Of a DNA stretch of 64,000 nucleotides, positions 38,472 to 48,921 are shown one piece after another. The position numbers were made by a program, and so were the translations under genes. How positions within the stretch are numbered: the first letter of the stretch is position 1; the number at the start of each line of letters is the position of its first letter. This stretch comes from Brachyspira alvinipulli ATCC 51933 (GTDB lineage: Bacteria; Spirochaetota; Brachyspiria; Brachyspirales; Brachyspiraceae). Location: the NCBI RefSeq assembly GCF_000518245.1, contig NZ_JADF01000008.1, positions 214,043 to 278,042 on the forward strand, given 5' to 3'. The notes under the pieces were generated by a model. That model did not search any database and had not been told where the DNA came from. It saw only the letters and a list, made by a program, of their open reading frames with translations.

Positions 38472-40412
38472 TTAAGATTTCAATTTAAAATAATCTATAG
38501 CTTTAATTAATTCTTTAGATTCATTTAATAAAGCCTCAGATGCAGAAGTAGCTTCTGTAACTAGCGTTGCATTTTTCTGTAATGAAGCATCCATATTGTT
38601 TATAGCCATATTAACTTGTTCTATACCTTTTTCATGCTGCTGAGATGCCACATTTATTTTATCCATTATACTTGATGCACTATCCATTTTTTCAGAAATT
38701 TCAATAAATATATCCTTAGATTCCTGTACACTTTTAGCAGCTAAATGTATTTTTTCATTACTATCTGTTATTAATGAAGTAATACTTTTAACAGATTCCT
38801 GAGTATTTTGTGCTAAGTTTCTTACCTCAGAAGCAACAACAGCAAATCCCTTTCCCTGTTCTCCAGCACGTGCTGCCTCAACAGAAGCATTCAAAGCAAG
38901 TATGTTAGTTTGAAAAGCAATATCTTCTATAATTTTTGTAATATCCATTATCTTTTTACTTGACTCATAAACATCATTCATCTTATTAACACTATCTTCA
39001 ACAATAGTTCCCGCTTTATCTAAATATGATTTAGCATCAGAAACCATAGAAGTACTTTGAGAAACTCCATCAGCAGATTCTTTTATAGCACTAGCCATTT
39101 CATTCATAGAAGCAGCTGTTTCTTCTAAACTTGATGCCTGAGACTCTGTTCTAACTGATAAATCATTATTACCTAATAAAACTTCATTTGCAGCATTAGA
39201 TACCATTTCAGCCGAATTTCTTACTGTATTAATAATATTATTAAAATTATTCATAGCTCTTTCCCATCCGCGAGCTATATCTCCCCATTCATCTTTTCTA
39301 TTTCTGAATCCTTTAGGTATCTCTATAGTTAAATCTCCATCTGCCATACCTAATATATCTTTAGATAGCAATACTATTATTTTTGATACTCTATTTCTAA
39401 TAATAAGAGGAGTCATTATGGAAGCTATAATCAATATTATAATCAATACTGCAATTACGATATTTCTTAATATATAACTATCTCTAAATAGTATATCATT
39501 AGGAACCAATATTTTTAAAATCCAATATTTTCCTTCCATTATTTCTATAGGAGCAAATATATATGTTACATCTTTTTTCAATTTTTCACTATATGCCTGA
39601 AGCATTACATTATTACCGGATTTTACATTGTCTAAAACATTATAATCTTTATAATAAGGGTATACATCATAAATATTTTTGAATATATTAGCTTCGTTTT
39701 GACCATCATAAATAGTATCTCCTCCATCATCATATAGAGCAATCTCTGTACCTTCAAAAGGTTTAACATCTTTCAATAATACACTTATAGAATCAACAAA
39801 AATATCTGCTAAAATAACTCCTATAAATTTATTATTATCATCTTTTATAGGAATACACCATGTAAATAGGATCGCACCCTCAGTAACAGCAGATTCATAT
39901 ATTCCAGTCATATAATTATTACCAGTTCTTTTAGGCTCAGTATAATAATCTAAATTATAACTATTAGCTGGTAGATAAGCAACTCCATTCTTTGATACAT
40001 AGTAAGTAAATTTTCCATTATTAACACCGTATTCATCTGAGTTAACATAGTTTGCATCATTATCAATTATATTAGGTTCAAAAGCAATAGAAAGTGCACT
40101 TATATGATCTGAAAGAGCATTAAAAAAATTATATGTATGTTTCTCATAAGCTTTTCTATCTCTTATTCCATCTTTATATAAATTTTCAAGAACAATTTTT
40201 AATCCTATTATATTATGTAAACTTGTTTCTATCCTATTATTCATATCATTAGCCTCATATTTGGCTGTATCACGCAATATTTTATACGAAAGATTTTTGG
40301 TAACTTTATTAACATAAGAAATAATAAAAACATTTGATATAATTATCATTATTAATATTGGTACTAATATAGCAACAGTTATTTTAAATTGTAAACTTAT
40401 CTTTTTAAACAT
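38472..40412 (-). CDS. Methyl-accepting chemotaxis protein, paralogue of the 25-kb receptor
   Basis: The 646-residue chemoreceptor has the same plan as the one at 25.3 kb: a helix at 9-35, a Cache-like periplasmic sensor (about 40-310, with [18 protein letters not shown]), a second helix at about 317-340, HAMP, and a signalling domain with [23 protein letters not shown]. The cytoplasmic part is nearly the same as its paralogue; the sensor is also clearly related but more diverged, so the ligands may be similar but not identical. It ends DYFKLKS with no pentapeptide. A strong AAGGGGAAA ribosome site is present, with a terminator downstream. Confidence 0.93.
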   Translation of the reverse strand: MFKKISLQFKITVAILVPILIMIIISNVFIISYVNKVTKNLSYKILRDTAKYEANDMNNRIETSLHNIIGLKIVLENLYKDGIRDRKAYEKHTYNFFNALSDHISALSIAFEPNIIDNDANYVNSDEYGVNNGKFTYYVSKNGVAYLPANSYNLDYYTEPKRTGNNYMTGIYESAVTEGAILFTWCIPIKDDNNKFIGVILADIFVDSISVLLKDVKPFEGTEIALYDDGGDTIYDGQNEANIFKNIYDVYPYYKDYNVLDNVKSGNNVMLQAYSEKLKKDVTYIFAPIEIMEGKYWILKILVPNDILFRDSYILRNIVIAVLIIILIIASIMTPLIIRNRVSKIIVLLSKDILGMADGDLTIEIPKGFRNRKDEWGDIARGWERAMNNFNNIINTVRNSAEMVSNAANEVLLGNNDLSVRTESQASSLEETAASMNEMASAIKESADGVSQSTSMVSDAKSYLDKAGTIVEDSVNKMNDVYESSKKIMDITKIIEDIAFQTNILALNASVEAARAGEQGKGFAVVASEVRNLAQNTQESVKSITSLITDSNEKIHLAAKSVQESKDIFIEISEKMDSASSIMDKINVASQQHEKGIEQVNMAINNMDASLQKNATLVTEATSASEALLNESKELIKAIDYFKLKS

Positions 40413-40599
40413 ATAATTTCCCCTTATTAAATAATATTTTAATCAAAATAAAATATTTTTCAATAAAAAACCTTTTTATTAAAAAAAATATTAGTAAAAA
40501 AAATAAAATATTAGCATATTTACATATACAAATAAATAATAACTTTATTTTTTTGTAATATAATATATAATTAGTAAAAAAATAATAAAAGAGGTCTTT

Positions 40600-40803
40600 A
40601 TGGAAGTATCAGATAGAAGTTGGATTGTTACATTACTTTTAGCTATATTCTTACCTTTTCACAGATTTTATGTTGGTAAAATATGGACTGGAATACTATT
40701 CTGGCTTACAGCTGGAGGATGTGGAATATGGTATATAATAGATATTGTAATGATACTATTAGATAAATTCACTGATAAAGAAGGCAGAAAGTTAAGAAAA
40801 TAA
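40600..40803 (+). CDS. TM2-domain small membrane protein
   Basis: This 67-residue protein has two hydrophobic helices separated by a short turn, with the TM2 pattern LLAIFLPFHRFYVGKIWTG and a Gly-rich GGCGIWYIIDIVMIL second helix. An AGAGG ribosome site precedes the ATG. TM2 proteins are widespread and of unclear function, perhaps in envelope processes. It has a basic C-terminal tail and stands alone 70 bp before the Na/Pi gene. The 190 bp upstream are extremely A+T-rich. Confidence 0.85.
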   Translation: MEVSDRSWIVTLLLAIFLPFHRFYVGKIWTGILFWLTAGGCGIWYIIDIVMILLDKFTDKEGRKLRK

Positions 40804-40873
40804 TTTTACTGACTTTTTAATACTATAGTGATATCTCATAAATTAAATTATTAAACTAACTTCGGATAAATAT

Positions 40874-42544
40874 ATGTTTCTAGACTTAACTTTCTCATTA
40901 ATAGGCGGTTTTGGACTTTTCATGTATGGTCTGAAAGTATTTTCGGATGGTTTACAGGAAAGCACAGAAAATGCTTTAAAAGAAATTTTACATAAAGTAA
41001 CTCAAAATAAAGTATTTGGAATAGCTTTAGGTTTTTTGATAACAGCTATAGTACAATCAAGTAGTGCTGTTACAGTTATGGCTGTAAGTTTCGTAAATGC
41101 AAATATACTTACACTCTCTCAAGCTATCAATATAATACTTGGTGCTAATATAGGTACTACAGTTACAGGATGGATAATATCATTAAATATAGATGTTCTT
41201 GCATTACCTTCTCTTGGTATAGGTTCAATCATAGTAATATTTGGTTCTGAAAATAGAAAGCTAAGATTCTTTGGTGAAATACTAATGGGTTTTGGTATGA
41301 TTTTCTATGGACTTATACTTATGAAAATGGCTTTTGAAGGAGTAAGAGGTTCTGAAGATTTTGAAAAAGTATTTTTAATGGCAAATGCTGATACTATGTA
41401 TGGAAGATTCCTATGCGTAATCATTGGTATGGTTGTTACAGCTATAATACAATCAAGTAGTGCTGCATTAGGTGTTACAATATCTCTTGCAACCGTTGGT
41501 TTAATAGATTACCCTACTGCTGTTGCATTAATACTTGGACAAAACATAGGTACTACTATAACAGCTGTACTTGCAACATTAGGAGCATCTACCAATGCCA
41601 AAAGAGCAGCCCTAGTTCACTGTTTATTTAATATCATAGGTGTTATATATATGTTCTTCCTATTCCCATACTACATCAAATTAGTTAATACAGTAGTAGG
41701 ATTTATGAACATAGGATCACCTGATCTAATTGTAGATAATAAGTATGTTAATATATCATTTTATATTGCTGCGGCACATACAATTTTCAATATAGTAAAC
41801 GTTATAGTATTCTATTTCTTAACTGAAAAATTAGAAAAGATTGTATGTTTCATTATAAAAGATAAAGATTCTGAAAAACATATAAGTGTTCTCGTAGACA
41901 GACTTTTAAATATGCCTATATCGGCTGAAATAGAAGTTAGAAAAGAAGTAGCATATATGGGAGATATTGCTAAAAAAATGCTTGCTAGAATACAGCAGTT
42001 ATTTGATAATCCAAGTGAAAGGATCTTAAACAAAATAAGAGATCATGAAAAAATGCTTGATAATACAGATAATGAAATACATACATTCTTGCTTAAATTA
42101 CTTGGAAAAAATACATTAAATTCTGCTGATATTGCCTCATTAATTAATATAAGTACATATTATGAAAATTTGGGAGATAATTTAAAAGATTTAGCAAAAG
42201 CAATAATTAAAGGAAATGAAAAAAAGACTTTATTTAATGAAACTCAAAAAAATGATATATTAAAAATGCTTGATAATAATATGAAATTTATAGATTATTT
42301 GTCTAGCTTAATATTAGAATACTATTCATTAAATAAAGAAAAAACTTATGAAGAAGCTATGCAGAAATACCATGAAATAAAGGGATTTTATTATGAAGCA
42401 AGACAAAGACATTATGATAATGTTGATAAATCATTAATACCTGCTTTGAATGCCCATTTATATGGAGATGTATTAGTTTATTTCAACAGATCTATCTCTA
42501 ATCTTGTTAATATAGTAGAAGCTCTAACAGGAAAAGATAAATAA
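40874..42544 (+). CDS. Na+/phosphate cotransporter with C-terminal PhoU-like domain (NptA/YjbB type)
   Basis: The 556 residues begin [24 protein letters not shown]. Two inverted-repeat transport halves each carry the QSSSA motif ([13 protein letters not shown] near 62 and [13 protein letters not shown] near 195), followed by ILGANIGTT and ILGQNIGTT. The last 200 residues are a helical PhoU-like domain. Such proteins exchange phosphate coupled to sodium; some act in export. The gene is followed at 20 bp by the GDP-fucose genes, so phosphate transport and sugar-nucleotide synthesis may share a transcript. Confidence 0.9.
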   Translation: MFLDLTFSLIGGFGLFMYGLKVFSDGLQESTENALKEILHKVTQNKVFGIALGFLITAIVQSSSAVTVMAVSFVNANILTLSQAINIILGANIGTTVTGWIISLNIDVLALPSLGIGSIIVIFGSENRKLRFFGEILMGFGMIFYGLILMKMAFEGVRGSEDFEKVFLMANADTMYGRFLCVIIGMVVTAIIQSSSAALGVTISLATVGLIDYPTAVALILGQNIGTTITAVLATLGASTNAKRAALVHCLFNIIGVIYMFFLFPYYIKLVNTVVGFMNIGSPDLIVDNKYVNISFYIAAAHTIFNIVNVIVFYFLTEKLEKIVCFIIKDKDSEKHISVLVDRLLNMPISAEIEVRKEVAYMGDIAKKMLARIQQLFDNPSERILNKIRDHEKMLDNTDNEIHTFLLKLLGKNTLNSADIASLINISTYYENLGDNLKDLAKAIIKGNEKKTLFNETQKNDILKMLDNNMKFIDYLSSLILEYYSLNKEKTYEEAMQKYHEIKGFYYEARQRHYDNVDKSLIPALNAHLYGDVLVYFNRSISNLVNIVEALTGKDK

Positions 42545-42564
42545 AATTTAAAAAGGATAATATT

Positions 42565-43500
42565 TTGAAAAAAGTATATATAGCTGGCCATAAAGGTTTA
42601 GTAGGCAGTTCAATAGATAGAATGCTTACAAAAAATGGTTATACAAACATAATAAGAAAAACACATTCAGAATTGGATTTAAGAAACAGAGAAGATGTTT
42701 TTAACTTCTTCAAAAAAGAAAAGCCAGATTGGGTATTTTTATCTGCCGCTAAAGTAGGCGGAATATACGCTAATAATAAATACCCGGTTGATTTTTTGCT
42801 TTATAATTTGCAAATTCAAAATAATATAATAGAAGCATCTTATGAAAACAATGTGGAAAAATTAATGTTTTTAGGTTCAAGCTGCATATATCCTAAAGAA
42901 TGCCCTCAGCCTATCAAAGAGGAGTATTTACTTTCTGGATATTTAGAAAGCACAAACAGACCTTATGCATTAGCCAAAATTGCTGGAATAGAACTATGTG
43001 ACGCATACAATAGACAATACAATACAAATTACATTGCTGTTATGCCTTGCAATCTTTATGGAATAAATGATAATTACCATGAAGAAAATGCTCATGTAAT
43101 ACCAATGCTCATTAGACGTTTCCATGAAGCAAAAATGAATAATTTAAAAGAAACAGTTATTTGGGGAAGCGGAACTCCTTTAAGAGAATTTATGTTTTCT
43201 GATGATTTAGCAGAGGCTTGTCTTTATTTAATGGAAAATAAAAATGCCAATGATATAGGAAAATTTATAAATATAGGTTCAGGTAAAGAAGTAACTATTA
43301 AACAATTAGCAGAATTAATAAAAAAAGTTATAGGATTTGAAGGAGAAATAAAGTTAGACAGTTCTAAACCTGACGGCACTATGAGAAAATTGCTTGATGT
43401 TTCAAAAATTAATTCTTTAGGCTGGAAATATAAAACAGAATTAGAAGATGGATTAAAAATAGCATATAATGATTTTTTAAATAACTACAATAAAAAATAA
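42565..43500 (+). CDS. fcl: GDP-L-fucose synthase
   Basis: This enzyme epimerises and reduces GDP-4-keto-6-deoxymannose to GDP-L-fucose. The 311-residue SDR protein has [14 protein letters not shown] at the N-terminus, [28 protein letters not shown] with the catalytic Ser, and [12 protein letters not shown] with the Tyr-x-x-x-Lys pair. [20 protein letters not shown] follows, in two typical blocks. The start is TTG, with AAGGA 7 bases upstream. It lies between the Na/Pi gene and gmd with 20-21 bp gaps. Confidence 0.95.
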   Translation: MKKVYIAGHKGLVGSSIDRMLTKNGYTNIIRKTHSELDLRNREDVFNFFKKEKPDWVFLSAAKVGGIYANNKYPVDFLLYNLQIQNNIIEASYENNVEKLMFLGSSCIYPKECPQPIKEEYLLSGYLESTNRPYALAKIAGIELCDAYNRQYNTNYIAVMPCNLYGINDNYHEENAHVIPMLIRRFHEAKMNNLKETVIWGSGTPLREFMFSDDLAEACLYLMENKNANDIGKFINIGSGKEVTIKQLAELIKKVIGFEGEIKLDSSKPDGTMRKLLDVSKINSLGWKYKTELEDGLKIAYNDFLNNYNKK

Positions 43501-43521
43501 TAAAATTATAAGGAATACTAA

Positions 43522-44523
43522 ATGAAAAAAGCACTTATTACAGGAATTACAGGACAAGATGGTTCTTATTTAGCAGAACTTTTATTAGAAAAAGGTTATG
43601 AAATACATGGAATAATTAGAAGAAGTTCTTCTTTTAATACAGAAAGAATAGATCATTTATATAAAGATCCACATATTAATGATGTAAGAATGTTTCTTCA
43701 TTATGGAGATTTATCAGATAGTTCTAATCTTTCAAGATTATTAGAAAAAATAGAACCAGATGAAATATATAACTTAGCAGCCCAAAGCCATGTTAGGGTT
43801 AGTTTTGATATGCCTGAATATACAGCTGATGTTGTAGGACTTGGTACAATAAGAATATTAGATGCAATAAAAGAAACTCAAATAAAAACAAAATTCTATC
43901 AAGCATCAACAAGCGAATTATATGGTAAAGTTGTTGAAACTCCTCAAACGGAAAAAACTCCTTTCTACCCTAGAAGTCCTTATTCTTGTGCTAAATTATA
44001 CTCTTATTGGATTACTGTTAATTATAGAGAAAGTTATGATATGTATGCATGCAATGGTATACTATTTAATCATGAAAGCCCTAGAAGAGGAGAAACTTTC
44101 GTAACTAAAAAAATCACACATGCAATAGCTAAAATACTCAATAAAGAACAAGATAAATTATATTTAGGAAATTTAGACTCAAAAAGAGACTGGGGATATG
44201 CTAAGGATTATGTCGAAGCAATGTGGCTTATGCTTCAGCAGGAAAAAGCTGATGATTATGTTATAGCTACTGGAGAAACTCATTCTGTAAGAGAATTTCT
44301 TGATGAGGCTTTTGGACTTGTTGGACTTGATTGGAAAAAATATGTTGAAATAGACCCTAGATATTACAGACCTGCTGAGGTTGATTTATTATTAGGAAAT
44401 CCTGCTAAAGCTAAAGAAAAACTAGGATGGACACCAAAGACAACATTTAAAGAATTAGTAAAAATAATGCTTGAATATGATTTAAAAAATGTAGGATTAA
44501 GCTTGGATAAATTCAAAAGTTAA
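43522..44523 (+). CDS. gmd: GDP-mannose 4,6-dehydratase
   Basis: This enzyme makes GDP-4-keto-6-deoxy-D-mannose, the first step to GDP-fucose. The 333 residues start [20 protein letters not shown]. They carry [15 protein letters not shown], the catalytic [11 protein letters not shown] and [13 protein letters not shown], plus [17 protein letters not shown] and [19 protein letters not shown]. All hallmark parts are present. AAGGA precedes the ATG. It is co-transcribed with fcl upstream and the fucosyltransferase 7 bp downstream. Confidence 0.96.
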   Translation: MKKALITGITGQDGSYLAELLLEKGYEIHGIIRRSSSFNTERIDHLYKDPHINDVRMFLHYGDLSDSSNLSRLLEKIEPDEIYNLAAQSHVRVSFDMPEYTADVVGLGTIRILDAIKETQIKTKFYQASTSELYGKVVETPQTEKTPFYPRSPYSCAKLYSYWITVNYRESYDMYACNGILFNHESPRRGETFVTKKITHAIAKILNKEQDKLYLGNLDSKRDWGYAKDYVEAMWLMLQQEKADDYVIATGETHSVREFLDEAFGLVGLDWKKYVEIDPRYYRPAEVDLLLGNPAKAKEKLGWTPKTTFKELVKIMLEYDLKNVGLSLDKFKS

Positions 44524-44530
44524 AAAATTC

Positions 44531-45631
44531 ATGGGTAAAAAATTAATTTTAAAAAAGAATTTGATAGAATATCTAGTATGGCTTATTCCAATTAAAAGTA
44601 TTAGAAATAGCATAAGAATTAACTCTATCTATTTAAAAGATTTGGGTTATAAAATAAATTATAATCATTATAAAGAAAGTATTAAAGATAAAAAAACTTT
44701 CTTTATTAGAAATGATTGGGATGTAAATGAAAAAGACTTTTTAAATAACTATTTCTACAATCTTATAAAAAATAATTATATTAATGATTTAGAAATTAGC
44801 TATAATCCGGATATAGAATTTTTTGCACCTGTTGGTAAAAGGTATTTTTTAGAAAAATCTAATGCAAAAATTAAAATATTTTATACTGGGGAATGCGTAT
44901 CAAAAAGTACTATAAATAAAATATGGTCTCAATATTCTGACAATTGTATTAATGATGTAGATTTATCACTTGGATTTGATAAACTCGATGAAAATAAATA
45001 TACAAATTATGTACGCTTCCCTATTTGGATATTTTATCATTTTCACGGATTACTGGATAATAAAAACTACACTAAAGATAATATAAGAAAAGTTATAGAT
45101 GATATAAATAATGCTAGATCAAAAAAAAATAAATTTGCCTCATTAGTGGCAAGCCATGATGTATCTGGAATAAGAAATCAAATGTATAAGCAAATTTATA
45201 AAATAGATACTATATCATGTCCAAGCAGATTATTTCACAATGATAATACATTAAAAAAGGATTTTAATAATAATAAAATAGAATATTTAAAAGATTTTAA
45301 ATTCAATATATGTCCTGAAAATACTATTAGTGAAGGATATGTAACTGAAAAACTTTTTGATGCATTCAAATCTGGAAGCATACCTATATATAATGGAGAT
45401 GAAAATATAGAGTCAGATTTAGTTAATAAAAATGCATTACTGTTTTTCAAAAAAGATGAAGATAATAAAGAATTAATAAAAGAGATAGATAAATTAAATA
45501 AAGATGATAAATTATTTGATTCATTTCAAAAACAAATAAAAATATATGATTCTATGATAGACTATCTTTGGGAAAGAAGAATCAAAATTTTAAATAAATT
45601 AGAAACACTTATTAATGAAAAACTAATTTAA
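44531..45631 (+). CDS. Family GT10 alpha-1,3-fucosyltransferase
   Basis: The 366-residue protein carries the alpha-1,3-fucosyltransferase motif KFNICPENTISEGYVTEK (about 257-274), followed by LFDAFKSGSIPIYNGD. A fitting N-terminal half contains KIFYTGE and DLSLGFDKLD. These enzymes move L-fucose from GDP-fucose to GlcNAc or glucose in glycans. It follows gmd by 7 bp, directly after the genes that make the donor. The extreme N-terminus is basic and amphipathic with no signal peptide; the C-terminal heptad repeats of Helicobacter enzymes are absent. The acceptor is unknown. Its TAA overlaps the stop codon of the opposite-strand transglycosylase gene in a shared TTAA. Confidence 0.9.
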   Translation: MGKKLILKKNLIEYLVWLIPIKSIRNSIRINSIYLKDLGYKINYNHYKESIKDKKTFFIRNDWDVNEKDFLNNYFYNLIKNNYINDLEISYNPDIEFFAPVGKRYFLEKSNAKIKIFYTGECVSKSTINKIWSQYSDNCINDVDLSLGFDKLDENKYTNYVRFPIWIFYHFHGLLDNKNYTKDNIRKVIDDINNARSKKNKFASLVASHDVSGIRNQMYKQIYKIDTISCPSRLFHNDNTLKKDFNNNKIEYLKDFKFNICPENTISEGYVTEKLFDAFKSGSIPIYNGDENIESDLVNKNALLFFKKDEDNKELIKEIDKLNKDDKLFDSFQKQIKIYDSMIDYLWERRIKILNKLETLINEKLI

Positions 45632-47019
45632 CGGTTAATTGGTATTCTTAAAAATATTTCCATACCAATAGAAAGTACATTGCTCTCTAATTTATTCCAT
45701 GCCTTTATCTCAGAAATATCTATTTTAAATTTTCTTGCAATAATCCAAAGTGTATCGCCTGCTCTTACATGATACATTATATCTTTATACTCATAATCAG
45801 GCGGCGGTAAAGATTCAAAATATACAAATCTTCCCTCTCTTATTCTCTCCTGCTCCTCTTCATACTGTGCTAAATCAACCTGTTTAGCATTATCTAATCC
45901 CTGAATAGGAATCATTACCTGCTGACCTATATTTAAATTTCTTGATTTCAATTTATTAATTTCAACTATAGCATTCATAGGTACATTATAAAATCTTGCC
46001 AAATGAGAAAGAGTTTCATTCATTTTTACTTCATGTCTTCTAAATGTTACTCTCTCCTCAGGTTTTATTTTACCGAATGTATCATAAAATAATTTTTCTT
46101 TACCCTCTGGTATTCTTAAAGGATATCTAACCATACCTGGAGGTGTTACTCCCCTTGCTAAATGAGGATTCAAAGCCTTCAAATCTGCAGTATCAACCTC
46201 TATCATTTTAGCAATAATAGATAAATCAGCTGCATCATCAACATAAACTAAATCTCCCTGAGGAAATACAACTTTAGGCTTATTTATTTGAAAACCAAAT
46301 TTCTCAGGATTTTTAGCTATTATAACAGCAGCAACGTATTTTGGTATATATTCCTGTGTTTCTTTAGGTAAAACTCCTGCATTCAACAAATCCTCAAAGT
46401 CATTGCTTTTAACTTCTCTTATAGCCTTTGATATTCTTCCTCCTCCTGCATTATAAGCAATTAAAGCTATAACCCAAGATTTGAAATTTTTATCAAGCCT
46501 CACTAAATGATCTGCTGCTGCTTTTGTTGAACGTTCCGGATCGAATCTGTCATCAGACCAATAATTAACTTTAAGATTATATATAGCACCTGTCATAGGC
46601 ATAAACTGCCATAATCCGGCTGCTCCTGCATGAGATATAGCCTGAGGATTAAAACTGCTTTCAATAATAGGAAGATAAACTAAATCTTCTGGAACTCCTT
46701 TTTCTTTAAAAACCTCTTTTATATAAGGTAAATATATTTGAGCTCTATCAATTATGGTCTGCATATAAGGCTTCCAGCTGCCTTGATATTTACTAATATA
46801 ATATGAAACTCTATCGCTTCTAAAATTATTTACATCAAATCCTCTCAGTTCTACTACTTTGATATCGCGTCCTAAAGATTCTCCAAATACACTAAGCTCA
46901 TACAGATTAGCACCTTCTAATGCCTTTCTTATATACATATCAAATGTATCACAAGAATTGACAAACAACATCATTATTATAAGGAAAATAATTACTATAA
47001 CTTTTTTTACTCTTTTAAT
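45628..47019 (-). CDS. MltD-like lytic transglycosylase with two LysM domains, probable lipoprotein
   Basis: The catalytic SLT-type domain shows YLPIIESSFNPQAISHAGAAG (broken at the Glu, residue 105 counted from 46974), LWQFMPMTGAIY and VIALIAYNAGGGRI. Two C-terminal LysM wall-binding domains follow (NETLSHLARFYNVP and GDTLWIIARKFKID). From the first ATG (46974) the protein begins MMLFVNSCD, only half a signal peptide. Reading 15 codons further up in the open frame gives a basic, then hydrophobic run ending VNSC, a full lipoprotein signal, beginning at an ATT codon (47019) 7 bases after GGGCGGG. No ATG, GTG or TTG lies between 46974 and the in-frame stop. I therefore propose the ATT start; the ATG at 46974 remains the alternative. 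Confidence 0.85.
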   Translation of the reverse strand: MKRVKKVIVIIFLIIMMLFVNSCDTFDMYIRKALEGANLYELSVFGESLGRDIKVVELRGFDVNNFRSDRVSYYISKYQGSWKPYMQTIIDRAQIYLPYIKEVFKEKGVPEDLVYLPIIESSFNPQAISHAGAAGLWQFMPMTGAIYNLKVNYWSDDRFDPERSTKAAADHLVRLDKNFKSWVIALIAYNAGGGRISKAIREVKSNDFEDLLNAGVLPKETQEYIPKYVAAVIIAKNPEKFGFQINKPKVVFPQGDLVYVDDAADLSIIAKMIEVDTADLKALNPHLARGVTPPGMVRYPLRIPEGKEKLFYDTFGKIKPEERVTFRRHEVKMNETLSHLARFYNVPMNAIVEINKLKSRNLNIGQQVMIPIQGLDNAKQVDLAQYEEEQERIREGRFVYFESLPPPDYEYKDIMYHVRAGDTLWIIARKFKIDISEIKAWNKLESNVLSIGMEIFLRIPINR

Positions 47020-47134
47020 AAGATTACCCGCCCATTTTTATTTTAATATATTAAACAGTATTATTTAAAGATTTGCAAGCTGTTTATATTGTTAAAATCG
47101 GATATTATGACTAATAGTTTAATACCTATGCAAT

Positions 47135-47166
47135 AAAAAAGAGATGGAAAATACCATCTCTTTATT
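47135..47166 (-). terminator. Terminator of the oppA-like gene
   Basis: AAAGAGATGG and CCATCTCTTT (about 47138-47163) form a perfect stem. On the minus strand it ends in a T run, 12 bp past the stop. Confidence 0.88.
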
Positions 47167-47177
47167 ATATTTGATAA

Positions 47178-48809
47178 TTATTTTTCTAAATATGCATAGA
47201 AGAATTTATGGAATCCTAATGGATTATAAACTACATCTTTTAGTTTAGGAGTAACAAGTAAAGGTTCAGTAAAGAAATAAAGCGGTATAGCTCCCATATC
47301 TTCTTCTATAAGAATTTTTTCAGCTTCATGCATAGCTTTCATTCTTATATTATTATCATCTGTAGACATAGCCTGACCTATTAAATCATCATATCTTTTA
47401 TTACTGTATCCGCCATTATTTTGAGTATTATAACTAGTAAATAAACTCATCATAGACATAGGATCAGAATAATCAGCAGACCAATAAAGCCTTCCTATCA
47501 TAAAATTTTTATCTAATAAAGTCTGTCCAAGCAAAGCATTGTCTATTTGTGTAATAGTACAATCTATATTAAGATGTTCTTTCCACATTTGCTGAACGGC
47601 TTCAAATATACCTACATGATTACCAGGATCTGTTTTGAATTCTAAAACAGGGAAACCTTCTCCATTAGGATAACCTGCTTCGGCTAGCAACTGTTTAGCC
47701 AATTCTATATTTTTAGCATATCCTTCTTTTGATATATCATATAAATTTCCACCGTTTATTCTAAAATCGCCATCAATATCTCCTACTTCATAAGGAACCC
47801 AGCCACCTGCTGGTTTCTGTCCTCCCTTTGTAACATTTTCTACTATATAGTTTCTGTCTATAGCAAGAGATAACGCCTTTCTCACTCTAGGATCTTTTAA
47901 ATATTTATTAGTTACATTAATAGGATAATAATATGTAGCTATAAGAGGCTTAATTTGTATTAATCCTTCAGTTGTAAGAGTAGGAATATCCTGCTGAGGT
48001 GGTTCATAAGCCATATCTAATGTTCCATCTTTTATACCAGCTACAGCTGCTGCACCATTTTGCATAAATACAAAAGTTATTTTATTTGCAACTATCTCAT
48101 CAGCATTCCAATATTTATCATTTTTTACCATTACTATATTTTCATCTATATTACGTTCAGACATAACATAAGGACCATTTCCTATATATGTTTCAGGTTT
48201 TAAAGTCCAATCATCGCCATATTTGCTTATTATATCTTCTCTCAAAGGTGAAAATGTAGGGAAAGCTATAACCTCTAAAAAGTATGCTGTAGGAGCTTCT
48301 AATTCAACAACTAATGTATGATCATCAATGGCTTTAATTCCTAATGCCTCAACAGGTAATTCTCCTCTGGTAATAGCCATAGCATTTTTAACTGGCTCAT
48401 GCTGATAACTATATTCACTGGCTACTTTAGGATCAACCTGTCTTCTCCAACTATATACAAAATCTCCTGCAACTACCGGTTTTCCGTCTGACCATGTAGA
48501 ATTAGTTCTCAAATAAAATGTATATACTTTTCCGTCATCACTAATATCCCAGCTTTCAGCAACTCCTGGTACTATTTTATTATTTCTATCCCTTATCGTT
48601 AATCCTTCAAAAACATGAGATATATAAATAACACCATATATTTGAGCATTTAAACTTGGATCTATAGTTTTAGGCTCAACACTTAAATTTACTATTATTC
48701 CTCTATTATCTTCATCATTATTCTTAGAACATGATAAAGAAAAAAAAGACATAAAAAATACAAGATATATACCAATAATATATGATAAAACAATTCTAAT
48801 ACTTTTCAT
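47178..48809 (-). CDS. oppA: Oligopeptide ABC transporter substrate-binding lipoprotein (OppA-like)
   Basis: The 543 residues begin with a lipoprotein signal ending FFSLSCSKNN (Cys near 27). SBP_bac_5 features follow: VNLSVEPKTIDPSLN, VFEGLTIRDRNNKIVPGVAESW, YTFYLRTNSTWSDGKPV and the later DYSDPMSMMSLFTSYN. It captures peptides in the periplasm for an Opp permease. No oppBCDF genes are adjacent, so it is an orphan binding protein, as is common in spirochaetes with several OppA copies. Ribosome site GGGG is present. Confidence 0.92.
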   Translation of the reverse strand: MKSIRIVLSYIIGIYLVFFMSFFSLSCSKNNDEDNRGIIVNLSVEPKTIDPSLNAQIYGVIYISHVFEGLTIRDRNNKIVPGVAESWDISDDGKVYTFYLRTNSTWSDGKPVVAGDFVYSWRRQVDPKVASEYSYQHEPVKNAMAITRGELPVEALGIKAIDDHTLVVELEAPTAYFLEVIAFPTFSPLREDIISKYGDDWTLKPETYIGNGPYVMSERNIDENIVMVKNDKYWNADEIVANKITFVFMQNGAAAVAGIKDGTLDMAYEPPQQDIPTLTTEGLIQIKPLIATYYYPINVTNKYLKDPRVRKALSLAIDRNYIVENVTKGGQKPAGGWVPYEVGDIDGDFRINGGNLYDISKEGYAKNIELAKQLLAEAGYPNGEGFPVLEFKTDPGNHVGIFEAVQQMWKEHLNIDCTITQIDNALLGQTLLDKNFMIGRLYWSADYSDPMSMMSLFTSYNTQNNGGYSNKRYDDLIGQAMSTDDNNIRMKAMHEAEKILIEEDMGAIPLYFFTEPLLVTPKLKDVVYNPLGFHKFFYAYLEK

Positions 48810-48921
48810 AATAAAACCCCTTTATATTAAACTATTTTCATAATTGTTAATTAATAGTTTATATAATTTAAAAATGTTAGTCAACAAAAAATAAAAAAAT
48901 ATGTAAATATTATATGCCTTA

